DNA of 11,535 bases from CAZNNH01 sp964574335 (GCA_964574335.1 CAZNNH010000194.1:1-11535), one strand, 5' to 3'. Positions 1-7,295 are shown, numbered from the stretch's first letter. Translations and numbers: made by a program. Notes: generated from the sequence alone by a model not told the origin.

Positions 1-371
<371 letters not shown>

Positions 372-464
372 TGACGTTTACTCTGCTCGGAAACTCCAAC
401 ACGCGGCTCGTATCAGAGCGCTCGATTTCTTCAGGATCTTCCGGTTGTCGCCTTGATAGCTTCA

Positions 465-582
465 CCCCGGTGATCATGGCGGAGGGGCCACACCCGTTCC
501 CTTTCCGAACACGGCCGTTAAGCCCTCCAGCGCCGATGGTACTGCCAGGGAAGCCTGGTGGGAGAGTAGGACGTTGCCGGGG
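465..582 (+). rRNA. rrf: 5S ribosomal RNA
   Basis: A 118-base 5S rRNA, complete. The ends were chosen from helix I: CCCCGGTGA at 465-473 pairs with TTGCCGGGG at 574-582, including G-T pairs near the inner end. Typical internal blocks are GGCGGAGGGGCCACACCCGTTCC (about 478-500), the CCGAACACGG loop C region (505-514) and the GGTGGGAGAGTAGG segment (557-570). The spacer from the 23S end, about 372-464, contains no tRNA and no gene. The 5S sits in the usual bacterial 23S-5S order. Confidence 0.95.
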
Positions 583-595
583 TTTTTCCTCATCC

Positions 596-633
596 GAAGA
601 GGCTTCGCTCGAGAGCGGAGCCTCTTCTTTTTT
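596..633 (+). terminator. Rho-independent terminator of the rRNA operon
   Basis: A long hairpin: GAAGAGGCTTCGCT (596-609) pairs with AGCGGAGCCTCTTC (614-627), with one G-T mismatch-type pair and a four-base CGAG loop. A run of six T follows at 628-633. It lies 13 bases after the 5S rRNA and about 40 bases before the yebC promoter, so it should insulate the cluster from rRNA transcription. Confidence 0.93.
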
Positions 634-670
634 GCCCGCCAGGCCTACCCACCGCTGGTCGGAATCGGCA

Positions 671-679
671 TGCTAGACT
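671..679 (+). promoter_or_regulatory. Candidate extended -10 promoter for yebC-ruvCAB
   Basis: TGC followed by TAGACT (674-679) matches an extended -10 element: TGn plus 4 of 6 bases of TATAAT. No convincing -35 box is seen around 651-657, which is typical of extended -10 promoters. The predicted start near 686 leaves a leader of about 27 bases containing the AGGAGAG ribosome binding site. It is the only promoter-like sequence between the rRNA terminator and yebC. Confidence 0.45.
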
Positions 680-712
680 GAGCCACCCTTTCCTACCACC
701 CAGGAGAGCTCG

Positions 713-1459
713 ATGTCCGGACATTCCAAGTGGCACTCCATCAAGCACAAGAAGGGCGCCCTCGACGCCAAGCGAGGCAAGCTCTTCACCAAGCTCATCC
801 GCGAGATGACCATCGCTGCCCGGATGGGCGGCGGCGACCCCGACGCCAATCCGCGCCTGCGGACCGCCGTCCTGGCCGCCAAGGCCGCCAACATGCCGGC
901 CGACAACATCAAGCGCGCGATACAGAAGGGGACCGGCGAGCTTCCCGGCACGACGTACGAGGAGCTGGTCCTCGAGGGCTACGGCCCGGGTGGCGTGGCG
1001 GTCCTGGTTGAGGGCAGCACCGACAACCGGAACCGTTCCGTCTCCGAGATCCGCCACATCTTCACCAAGCACAGCGGCAACCTGGGGACGGCCGGGTGCG
1101 TGTCGTACATGTTCACGCCCCGCGGTGTCGTGTCGGTGAAGCAGGACGCCGTCTCCGAGGATGACCTGATGGCGTTGGTTCTCGAGGCAGGCGCTGAGGA
1201 CATTCAGCCTGTGGGCGATTTCTGGGAGGTCTACTCGCGCCCCGACGCGCACGAATCGGTGGCCGAGGCCATCAAGAAGGCCAACCTCGAGCCCGCCCGC
1301 ACCGAGGTCGAAAAGCACGCCGAGACCACGGTACCCCTCGAAGGAGCCAAGGCCCAGCAGTTCCTCAAGATGCTCGAGGCGCTCGACGACCACGACGACG
1401 TCCAGAACGTCTGGGCCAACTTCGACATTTCCGACGAGGAGCTCGAGGCCGCCGGGTGA
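713..1459 (+). CDS. yebC: YebC/PmpR-family (TACO1-like) protein
   Basis: A 248-residue protein of normal family length. The N-terminus MSGHSKWHSIKHKKG and the following AKRGKLFTKLIREM are the YebC signature; further family blocks are NPRLRTAV (46-53), NMPADNIKRAIQKG (60-73) and SVSEIRHIFTKHSGNLG (about 109-125). The family was long annotated as transcriptional regulators (PmpR). The mitochondrial homologue TACO1 is a translational activator, and bacterial members have more recently been linked to relief of ribosome stalling at proline runs. The ATG start is supported by AGGAGAG at 702-708. It is the first gene of a cluster with ruvC 22 bp downstream, a common arrangement. Confidence 0.97.
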   Translation: MSGHSKWHSIKHKKGALDAKRGKLFTKLIREMTIAARMGGGDPDANPRLRTAVLAAKAANMPADNIKRAIQKGTGELPGTTYEELVLEGYGPGGVAVLVEGSTDNRNRSVSEIRHIFTKHSGNLGTAGCVSYMFTPRGVVSVKQDAVSEDDLMALVLEAGAEDIQPVGDFWEVYSRPDAHESVAEAIKKANLEPARTEVEKHAETTVPLEGAKAQQFLKMLEALDDHDDVQNVWANFDISDEELEAAG

Positions 1460-1481
1460 CCCGGGCGGGGCGCCCGCTGCG

Positions 1482-1997
1482 ATGATCGTGCTCGGTGTCG
1501 ACCCCGGATCGGTGCGAACCGGCTTTGGGGTGATCGAGACCGCCGGCAGCAACCAGCGCCTGATCGAGATGGGCGTGCTGGCGCCCCCGCCCCGCCACTC
1601 CCTCTCCGACCGCCTGCGCCAGATCCACGCCGGCATCGCCGAGCTGATCCAGCGCCACCGCCCGGACCTGCTCGCCGTGGAGGACACCTTCCACGCCGTC
1701 AACACCCGCACCGCCCTCGTCCTCGGCCACGTCCGGGGCGTCGTGCTCCTGGCTGGCGCCCAGGCCGGCCTCCCCATCCAGGCTTTCGCCCCGGCCAGCG
1801 TCAAGGTGCAGGTCACGGGCTTCGGCCGCGCCGACAAGGCCCAGGTGGCGCTGATGGTCTCCCGAATCCTCGGTCTCGTCGGCGAGGCGTCCCCCGGCGA
1901 TGCCGCCGACGCCCTGGCGGTGGCCCTGTGCGGCGTCCAGTCACAGGTCCCCCTGGCGCAGATCAATGTCCCTCGCCGGCGCCGGAGCGCCTCGTGA
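1482..1997 (+). CDS. ruvC: Crossover junction endodeoxyribonuclease RuvC
   Basis: A 171-residue Holliday-junction resolvase of normal length, which nicks opposite strands of the junction with RuvAB. The acidic catalytic residues are all present in the RNase H-like fold: D7 in GVDPGSVRTGFG, E67 in LLAVED, and D140 and D143 in GDAADALAVALC, matching the E. coli set D7/E66/D138/D141. The ATG puts the first beta strand at residue 2. The 22 bp gap after yebC holds a CGGGCG/CGCCCG hairpin (1462-1476) and only a weak ribosome binding site, so translational coupling to yebC is plausible. The C-terminus ends in an RRRRSAS tail. Its stop overlaps the ruvA start. Confidence 0.97.
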   Translation: MIVLGVDPGSVRTGFGVIETAGSNQRLIEMGVLAPPPRHSLSDRLRQIHAGIAELIQRHRPDLLAVEDTFHAVNTRTALVLGHVRGVVLLAGAQAGLPIQAFAPASVKVQVTGFGRADKAQVALMVSRILGLVGEASPGDAADALAVALCGVQSQVPLAQINVPRRRRSAS

Positions 1998-2593
1998 TCG
2001 CCCACCTTCGCGGCCGCATCCTGCGCAAGGCACCCCACGAGCTCACGATCGACGTGGCCGGCGTCGGCTACAGGGTCCTGATCCCGGTCACCACCTTCTA
2101 CCGCCTCGGCGACGAAGGCTCCGAGGTGAGCCTGCGCATCCACGCCCACGTCCGTGAGGACGCCTTCCAGCTCTTCGGCTTCCGCGAGGCCCGCGAGCAG
2201 GCCCTCTTCGAGCGCCTGATCGACGTGGCCGGTGTCGGCCCCAGGCTGGCCCTCAACATCCTCTCCGGCATCGAGGCACCAGAGCTGGTGGAGGCGATCC
2301 GCGCCGCCGACCTGGCTCGCCTGACCCGGATCCCGGGAGTTGGCAAGAAGACCGGCGAGCGGCTGCTCCTCGAGCTGAAGGACAAGGTCGGGGCCCTCGC
2401 CGCCGACACGCCCGAGGCGGCGCTCCCGCAGGCCCCTGAGGGCCCTGAGGAAGACCTCCTCTCTGCCCTGGCCAACCTCGGCTACTCTCGACCCGAGGCC
2501 AAACGAGCGGTCGAGCGGGCGCTCCGCCAGCAGCCCGACGCTCGCTTCGAGGACCAGCTCCGGCACGCGCTTCGGGTACTCTCCGGCCGGTGA
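1994..2593 (+). CDS. ruvA: Holliday junction DNA helicase subunit RuvA
   Basis: A 199-residue protein that tetramerises on Holliday junctions and loads RuvB. The start is the GTG at 1994, overlapping the ruvC TGA in a GTGA arrangement; this gives the canonical N-terminus (M)IAHLRGRI and is preceded by GGAG at 1984-1987. An in-frame ATG at 1928 would add 22 residues that overlap ruvC and look nothing like RuvA. The oligonucleotide-binding domain covers about 1-64, with the acidic pin residues E55 and D56 that separate strands. Two helix-hairpin-helix motifs follow: VAGVGPRLALNIL (78-90) and IPGVGKKTGERLL (113-125). A proline-rich linker (about 139-152) leads to the RuvB-binding domain III (about 153-199). 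Confidence 0.97.
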   Translation: MIAHLRGRILRKAPHELTIDVAGVGYRVLIPVTTFYRLGDEGSEVSLRIHAHVREDAFQLFGFREAREQALFERLIDVAGVGPRLALNILSGIEAPELVEAIRAADLARLTRIPGVGKKTGERLLLELKDKVGALAADTPEAALPQAPEGPEEDLLSALANLGYSRPEAKRAVERALRQQPDARFEDQLRHALRVLSGR

Positions 2594-2603
2594 GGGCAGA
2601 GCA

Positions 2604-3635
2604 GTGAGCGGCGACCGCATCGTCACCGGCCGACCGACCCCCGACGAGATCGGGTTCGATCAGTCGCTCCGCCCGCGAAACCTGACGGAGTACGTCGGCC
2701 AGAAGAAAGTCGTCGACAACCTGACCGTGGCCATCGAGGCCGCCCGCAGCCGCGGCGACGCCCTCGACCACGTCCTCCTCTTCGGCCCCCCGGGGGTGGG
2801 CAAGACCAGCCTCGCTCACGTGCTCGCGGCCGAGCTCGACGTGGCCATCAAAGCCACCGCCGGCCCCATCATCGAGCGCGCCGGCGACCTGGCGGCCCTG
2901 CTGACCGCCCTCGAGCCCCGCGAGATCCTCTTCATCGACGAGATCCACCGGCTGGACGCCAAGGTCGAAGAGATCCTCTACCCCGCCCTGGAGGACTACA
3001 GCCTGGACCTCATGATCGGCACCGGTCCCGGTGCCCGGTCGATGAAGATCCCGCTCAAGCCCTTCACCCTGGTGGCCGCCACCACCCGCGCCGGCCTGCT
3101 GACGGCCCCGCTTCGGGGCCGCTTCGGGATCGTCCACCGCCTCGACTTCTACACCCAGGACGACCTGGACTTCATCGTCCGCCGCTCGGCCCGCATCCTC
3201 GACGTCGCCATCGAGCCGGACGGCGCCCGGGAGATCGCGTGCCGGAGCCGGGGCACGCCTCGCATCGCCAATCGTCTGCTGCGCCGGGTACGCGACTTCG
3301 CCCAAGTCCGGGCCGACGGCGTGATCACCGCCAGGGTTGCCCAGGACGCTCTGGCGCTGCTCGAGGTGGACCACAACGGCTTCGACGAGGTCGACCGCAA
3401 GCTGCTTCAGACCATCATCGAGAAGTTCTCCGGAGGCCCGGTCGGCCTGAACGCCCTCGCCGCCGCGATCAGCGAGGAGCCCGACGCCATCGAGGACATC
3501 TACGAGCCCTACCTACTGCAGATTGGCTTCATCGACCGCACCCCCCGAGGCCGCGTCGCCACCCGCCGCGCCTACCAGCACCTGGGCCACGCCCTCCCCG
3601 ACGCCGATGCGGCACCTCAAAGGAAGCTGTTCTGA
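2604..3635 (+). CDS. ruvB: Holliday junction branch migration ATPase RuvB
   Basis: A 343-residue AAA+ motor that drives branch migration with RuvA. Visible motifs are Walker A GPPGVGKT (61-68), Walker B ILFIDE (108-113), sensor 1 around VAATTRAG (157-164), arginine finger R173 in LRGRFG, sensor 2 R220 in GTPRIANRLLRR, and the C-terminal winged helix ending in DRTPRGRVATRRAYQHLG (311-328). The GTG start at 2604 lies 10 bases after the ruvA stop, with GAGG at 2592-2595 as ribosome binding site. The last five residues, QRKLF, resemble a sliding-clamp binding pentapeptide (see findings). All catalytic residues needed appear intact. Confidence 0.98.
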   Translation: MSGDRIVTGRPTPDEIGFDQSLRPRNLTEYVGQKKVVDNLTVAIEAARSRGDALDHVLLFGPPGVGKTSLAHVLAAELDVAIKATAGPIIERAGDLAALLTALEPREILFIDEIHRLDAKVEEILYPALEDYSLDLMIGTGPGARSMKIPLKPFTLVAATTRAGLLTAPLRGRFGIVHRLDFYTQDDLDFIVRRSARILDVAIEPDGAREIACRSRGTPRIANRLLRRVRDFAQVRADGVITARVAQDALALLEVDHNGFDEVDRKLLQTIIEKFSGGPVGLNALAAAISEEPDAIEDIYEPYLLQIGFIDRTPRGRVATRRAYQHLGHALPDADAAPQRKLF

Positions 3636-3643
3636 TCCGATAG

Positions 3644-3659
3644 CCCCGGGATACCGGGG
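3644..3659 (+). other. Hairpin in the ruvB-queA gap
   Basis: CCCCGG (3644-3649) and CCGGGG (3654-3659) form a perfect six-pair stem with a GATA loop. No T-run follows, so it is not a normal terminator. The 3' arm contains the only purine-rich stretch (GGGGA, 3656-3660) that could serve as the queA ribosome binding site, so the hairpin could hold back queA translation unless ribosomes finishing ruvB open it. This regulatory reading is inference. Confidence 0.4.
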
Positions 3660-3668
3660 ACGGCAGCC

Positions 3669-4697
3669 GTGAACCTCTCCGACTTCGACTACCACCTTCC
3701 GCCCGAGGCCATCGCTCAGCAGCCGCTGGGCGAGCGTGACGCCTCCCGCCTCCTCGTCCTGAATCGCCGGACCGGCGACCTCGAGCACCGCGTCTTCCGC
3801 GACCTGCCCGATCTGCTGCGGCCCGGCGACCTGCTGGTGGCCAACCGCAGCCGCGTCCTCCCGGCCCGCCTTCTCGGCCGGCGCCCCGGTGGGGGAGCCG
3901 CCGAGCTGCTGCTGCTGGGGCAGGTGGAGGGCTCGCTCTGGGAGGCCCTGGTCCGGCCCGGCCGCCGGCTCCGCCCTGGGACGGCCATCCACGTCTCCGA
4001 GGAGCTCTCGGTGCGGGTCGAGAGCGAGACCCTGGGTCGCGACGGCCGCCGCCGGGTGCGCCTGATCGCCGCCGACCCCGACGCGGCGCTGGAAGGGGTG
4101 GGCCACATGCCTCTCCCTCCCTACATCCGCCGCCCGGACACGGCGTCGGACCGCGACCGCTACCAGACCGTCTATGCCCGGGAACGCGGCAGCGTGGCCG
4201 CACCGACCGCTGGGCTCCATTTCACCCAGGACCTGCGCGAGCGCCTCTCCCGCCGCCAGATCGGCTGGGCAGAGGTGGTCCTCCACGTGGGCCCCGGCAC
4301 CTTCAAGCCGGTGACCGTCCAGGACGTCACCCAGCACACAGTCGAGCCGGAACCCTACAGCCTGCCCGCCGCCACGGCCCAGGCCATCGCCGAGACGCGG
4401 GTGCGTGCTGGCCGAGTCGTCGCCGTCGGCACGACCACCGTGCGCACCCTCGAGACGTCCATCCAGGAGGACGGCCGCGTCCGGCCGGGCACCGGCCACA
4501 CGGACCTCGTGATCCTGCCGGGGTTCCGGTTCCGCGCCACCGACGCGCTCGTCACCAACTTCCACCTGCCCCGTTCCTCGCTGCTGCTGCTCGTCTCGGC
4601 GCTTGCCGGCCGGGAGCGCATCCTCGAGGCCTACCGGGAGGCGCTCCGGGCCGGCTATCGCTTCTACAGCTACGGCGACGCCATGCTGATCGTCTGA
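3669..4697 (+). CDS. queA: S-adenosylmethionine:tRNA ribosyltransferase-isomerase QueA
   Basis: A 342-residue enzyme that transfers and isomerises the ribosyl group of SAM onto preQ1-modified tRNA to give epoxyqueuosine, a late step in queuosine synthesis. The family N-terminus MNLSDFDYHLPPEAIAQQPL is complete from the GTG at 3669. Conserved blocks are RSRVLPARL (60-68), VAAPTAGLHFT (176-186), HVGPGTFKPV (206-215), VGTTTVRTLE (253-262), TNFHLPRSSLLLL (296-308) and YRFYSYGDAMLI (330-341). The usual NDTRV or NNTRV block reads NRSRV here, a mild variation. It follows ruvB by 33 bp, a frequent neighbour of ruvB in bacteria. The ribosome binding site is weak and partly inside a hairpin. Confidence 0.97.
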   Translation: MNLSDFDYHLPPEAIAQQPLGERDASRLLVLNRRTGDLEHRVFRDLPDLLRPGDLLVANRSRVLPARLLGRRPGGGAAELLLLGQVEGSLWEALVRPGRRLRPGTAIHVSEELSVRVESETLGRDGRRRVRLIAADPDAALEGVGHMPLPPYIRRPDTASDRDRYQTVYARERGSVAAPTAGLHFTQDLRERLSRRQIGWAEVVLHVGPGTFKPVTVQDVTQHTVEPEPYSLPAATAQAIAETRVRAGRVVAVGTTTVRTLETSIQEDGRVRPGTGHTDLVILPGFRFRATDALVTNFHLPRSSLLLLVSALAGRERILEAYREALRAGYRFYSYGDAMLIV

Positions 4698-4707
4698 CTT
4701 CGGCCCA

Positions 4708-4737
4708 TTGACAGGGCCTCGCGTCCGAGGCTACCGT
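4708..4737 (+). promoter_or_regulatory. Candidate sigma70 promoter for the sugar kinase
   Basis: A perfect -35 box TTGACA (4708-4713) is followed after 18 bases by TACCGT (4732-4737), which matches TATAAT at 3 of 6 positions. The predicted transcription start, about 7 bases further on, falls near 4744, only about 4 bases before the ATG at 4748. No good ribosome binding site precedes that ATG. The kinase mRNA could therefore be almost leaderless. The weak -10 is the main doubt. Confidence 0.45.
4716..4731 (+). repeat. Inverted repeat within the kinase promoter spacer
   Basis: GCCTCG (4716-4721) and CGAGGC (4726-4731) are perfect inverted repeats separated by CGTC. They occupy almost exactly the spacer between the proposed -35 and -10 boxes. 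That position suits an operator; alternatively the element is a small RNA hairpin ending the queA transcript, although no T-run follows. Confidence 0.4.
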
Positions 4738-4747
4738 CCGGATAGCC

Positions 4748-5848
4748 ATGCAAGACCTGAAGATCAAGCCCAAGTCGGACTGCCGCTGGGACTGCGTCAG
4801 CCTAGGCGAGATCATGCTCCGCCTCGACCCCGGCCCGGGACGCATCGCCACCTCCCGTCAGTTCCAGGTCTGGGAGGGCGGCGGCGAGTACAACGTGACC
4901 CGCGGTCTCAAGCGGTGCTTCGGTCTCGACACCACCGTGGTGACGGCCCTCGTCGACAACCCCGTCGGCCGCCTGGTCCAGGACCTGGTCTACCAGGGCG
5001 GGGTCGACCAGTCCCACCTGATCTGGCTCGAGGGCGACGGCGTCGGCCGCACGGTCCGCAACGGCCTCAACTTCACGGAGCGGGGCTTCGGCGTGCGCGC
5101 CGCCCTCGGCTGCTCCGACCGTGGCCACACCGCCGCCTCCCAGCTCAAGCCGGGCCAGGTCGACTGGGAGCGGATCTTCGGTGAGGAGGGCGCTCGGTGG
5201 TTCCATACCGGCGGCATCTTCGCGGCGCTGTCGGAGACCACGCCTCAGGTCGCGCTCGAGGCCATGCGTGCCGCCAACCGCAGCGGCACCGTCGTCTCCT
5301 ACGACCTCAACTACCGGCCCTCCCTCTGGAAGGCCATCGGCGGCCAGTCCAAGGCCCAGCGGGTCAACCGGGAGCTGGCGCCCTTTGTGGACGTGATGCT
5401 GGGGAACGAGGAGGACTTCACGGCCGCCCTCGGCTTCGAGGTCGAGGGCCTCGACGAGAACCTCTCCAAGCTGGACGTGGTCAACTTCCGCCGCATGATC
5501 GAGCGGGTGGTCCAGGGGTTCCCCACCCTCAAGGTGGTGGCCACCACCCTCCGGGCGGCCAGGACCGCGACCCTGAACGATTGGGGGGCGGTCTGCTTCA
5601 CCGGCGGCCGCCTCCACGTGGCGCCCTCCCGCGAGAACCTCGAGATCCATGACCGCGTGGGAGGCGGCGACTCGTTTGCCTCCGGCCTGATCTACGGCTT
5701 CCTGAGCGGTCACGATGTTCAGTGGGCCGTCGAGTGTGGTGCCGCCCATGGTGCCCTGGCCATGACCACGCCCGGGGACACCTCCATGGCGACCTTGACC
5801 GAGGTGGAGAGGGTCATGAAGGGCGGCACCGCCCGGGTGGCGCGGTAG
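4748..5848 (+). CDS. PfkB-family sugar kinase, probably 2-keto-3-deoxygluconate kinase
   Basis: A 366-residue ribokinase-like (PfkB) ATP-dependent sugar kinase. The N-terminal substrate-binding signature is GGGEYNVTRGL (44-54). The C-terminal PfkB signature is DRVGGGDSFASGL (302-314), with D308 as expected catalytic base and the preceding glycines forming the anion hole. SYDLNYRPSLW (184-194) and LGNEEDF (218-224) resemble 2-keto-3-deoxygluconate (KDG) kinases, and the VGGGD form of the motif is also common in that group, so phosphorylation of KDG to KDPG is the best guess. No KDPG aldolase or uronate gene is nearby to confirm it. It begins 50 bp after queA, with its own candidate promoter. 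The roughly 15 residues before the first beta strand are longer than usual, so a later start cannot be excluded, but no better-placed ribosome binding site is seen. Confidence 0.9.
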   Translation: MQDLKIKPKSDCRWDCVSLGEIMLRLDPGPGRIATSRQFQVWEGGGEYNVTRGLKRCFGLDTTVVTALVDNPVGRLVQDLVYQGGVDQSHLIWLEGDGVGRTVRNGLNFTERGFGVRAALGCSDRGHTAASQLKPGQVDWERIFGEEGARWFHTGGIFAALSETTPQVALEAMRAANRSGTVVSYDLNYRPSLWKAIGGQSKAQRVNRELAPFVDVMLGNEEDFTAALGFEVEGLDENLSKLDVVNFRRMIERVVQGFPTLKVVATTLRAARTATLNDWGAVCFTGGRLHVAPSRENLEIHDRVGGGDSFASGLIYGFLSGHDVQWAVECGAAHGALAMTTPGDTSMATLTEVERVMKGGTARVAR

Positions 5849-5856
5849 GGGCGCTC

Positions 5857-5889
5857 CAGGCCGGGCCGGCTCCCTGGAAGCCGGGCCTG
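5857..5889 (+). other. Stem-loop after the sugar kinase gene
   Basis: CAGGCC (5857-5862) plus CGGC (5867-5870) pair with GCCG (5880-5883) plus GGCCTG (5884-5889). This gives ten base pairs with a four-base bulge on the 5' side and a nine-base loop. It begins 9 bases after the kinase stop codon. No T-run follows, so if it ends transcription it does so as an atypical terminator or as a 3' stabilising structure. The rest of the gap up to 5960 shows nothing else. Confidence 0.35.
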
Positions 5890-5960
5890 AGCATCCCCGA
5901 GCGGCCCCCTCGTGCGCCCTTCCCACAGGCCCTCGCCACGGCCTCCCGACGCTCCCCTCC

Positions 5961-5990
5961 TTGACACCCCGGGAAGGCGCGAAAGACAAT
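5961..5990 (+). promoter_or_regulatory. Sigma70-type promoter for the DUF4388 gene
   Basis: A perfect TTGACA -35 box (5961-5966) and GACAAT (5985-5990, 4 of 6 matches to TATAAT) are separated by 18 bases. The surrounding A-rich stretch (GAAAGACAATCATT) stands out in this GC-rich sequence. The predicted transcript starts near 5997 and gives a leader of about 95 bases before the ATG at 6092. Confidence 0.6.
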
Positions 5991-6091
5991 CATTCCTCGG
6001 CCATGAAGCCGGCCCACGACCACGACGACACCTTCCAGTCCGCGGTGCAGACATCGCCGCCACCAGCCTAGGCCTTGCCGCAGTCGCGCCC

Positions 6092-7195
6092 ATGAGCCTT
6101 TCCGGCAACCTCCGGACGATGGCCCTCTCGGAGATCCTCCAGTGGCTGGCCATCGGCAAGAAGACCGGCACCCTCTTCCTGGAGCGCGAGTCGGTCCAGA
6201 AGCGCATCGTCTTCCGTGACGGGTGCATCACCACCTCCTGGTCCAACGACCCCCGTGAGTCGCTGGGCCAGTTCCTGGTGCGCGAGCGCCTGGTCACCGA
6301 GGAGCAGCTCTTCAAGGCGTTGCTGCGCCAGGAGGAGGAGGGACGGCTGATCGGCTCGATCCTGGTGGCCGACGGCTCGCTCCCCGAGGCCCAGCTCCAG
6401 CGCTGCCTGGAGATCAAGGCCGAGGAGACGATCTACGACCTCTTCATGTGGCCGGACGGCGCCTTCGACTTCCGGGAGGGCGACTATCCCGAGAACGTCC
6501 AGTTCGCCATCAACGCCGACGTCACCACCGTCTTGATGGAAGGCGTCCACCGTGTCGACGAGCGCCAACGGATCCGCAAGCTGATCCCCTCCATGCGGAC
6601 CACCTTCAAGCTCAAGGCGCCCACCACCGACATCCGCGATCCGGCCGAACGGCAGGCCCTCGGCCTCTGCGCCGCCGGCAGGTCGCTGGCCGACATCTGC
6701 CTCGAGATGCGTCGCTCCGAGTTCGAGGCGTCACAGCTCGTCTTCGGCCTGATCCGGCGAGGCGCCCTGGCCGTCGCGTCCTCAGGGGAAGACCTGAGTC
6801 CAGCCGACTCCGTCGGCAAGATCCGAGCACTGCTGGCCGAGGCTCGGGAACACGTTGCCGCCCACCGGTTCGAGGCCGCCCTCTCCGCCTACGAGCAGGT
6901 GCTGGCGATCGACCGCATCAACCAGGACGCCAAGAAGGGGCTGATGGCTGTCTTCCAGGCCCGGAACCGTCATCGGGCGGCGCAGGCCATCCCCCTCGAC
7001 AAGGTGCCGGCCCTGACCAAGGACTTCATCGCCCTCACCCAGGAGAAGCTCGACCCGCAGGAGGGCTTTCTGCTCTCGCGCATCAACGGCGAGTGGGACG
7101 TCCAGTCGATCCTCAAGCTCTGCCCGATGAACGAGGACGACAGCCTGCTGATCCTGGCCCGCCTTCACAAGCGGGGCCTCATCGAGCTGCGGTAG
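6092..7195 (+). CDS. DUF4388 (PATAN) domain protein with GspE_N-like insert, winged-helix-like repeats and TPR-like segment
   Basis: A 367-residue cytoplasmic protein with no signal peptide or membrane segment. The start MSLSGNLRTMALSEILQWLA is the classic beginning of a DUF4388 (PATAN) domain, so the ATG at 6092 is preferred over an in-frame ATG at 5912, which would add 60 low-complexity residues and place the promoter inside the gene. No clear ribosome binding site is seen. The domain appears split: residues 1-50 and about 111-130 (EETIYDLFMWPDGAFDFREG) match its two ends, while 57-110 hold two LGQFLVRERLVTEEQL-type repeats like the GspE/MshE N-terminal domain. Residues about 188-228 and 324-366 are similar winged-helix-like segments, each ending in a hydrophobic-RRG or KRG strand. 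Between them, 243-292 looks like a TPR helix pair. DUF4388 proteins are common in myxobacteria and Acidobacteria and are tied to signalling and gliding; the target here is unknown. Confidence 0.88.
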   Translation: MSLSGNLRTMALSEILQWLAIGKKTGTLFLERESVQKRIVFRDGCITTSWSNDPRESLGQFLVRERLVTEEQLFKALLRQEEEGRLIGSILVADGSLPEAQLQRCLEIKAEETIYDLFMWPDGAFDFREGDYPENVQFAINADVTTVLMEGVHRVDERQRIRKLIPSMRTTFKLKAPTTDIRDPAERQALGLCAAGRSLADICLEMRRSEFEASQLVFGLIRRGALAVASSGEDLSPADSVGKIRALLAEAREHVAAHRFEAALSAYEQVLAIDRINQDAKKGLMAVFQARNRHRAAQAIPLDKVPALTKDFIALTQEKLDPQEGFLLSRINGEWDVQSILKLCPMNEDDSLLILARLHKRGLIELR

Positions 7196-7295
7196 CTTCT
7201 GGCGCGCCGCCTCGCCAAGGCCCGGGGATCCTCGCCGCACGCGCGCTCACTTCTGACGACGAAAGCTCGCAGCCCCCGAGAGTCTGGCCCATCCG

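Noticed and set aside
1928..1993. An ATG that would extend ruvA by 22 residues
   Set aside because: The extension overlaps ruvC and has no RuvA similarity, while the GTG at 1994 gives the canonical RuvA N-terminus and has a GGAG site upstream.
590..2626. A very long antisense open frame (678 codons) opposite yebC, ruvC and ruvA
   Set aside because: High GC makes stop codons rare in the antisense frame. The translation has no recognisable domain and lies wholly opposite three certain genes.
2253..3374. A 373-codon antisense frame opposite ruvA and ruvB, plus similar ones at 3513-4565 and 4802-5989
   Set aside because: They are mirror frames of GC-rich coding sequence, full of Gly, Arg, Ala and Pro, each opposite a gene with intact catalytic motifs.
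3636..3668. A preQ1 riboswitch before queA
   Set aside because: The gap is only 33 bases, and none of the A-rich tail or pseudoknot pattern of preQ1 aptamers is present.
5912..6091. An in-frame upstream ATG extending the DUF4388 protein by 60 residues
   Set aside because: The added residues are Pro/Arg-rich and low complexity, the clear promoter at 5961-5990 lies inside them, and the DUF4388 domain begins at the ATG at 6092.
7196..7295. A small gene or terminator between the convergent DUF4388 and epimerase genes
   Set aside because: No start with a ribosome binding site, no hairpin with a T-run and no recognisable peptide is seen in these 100 bases.
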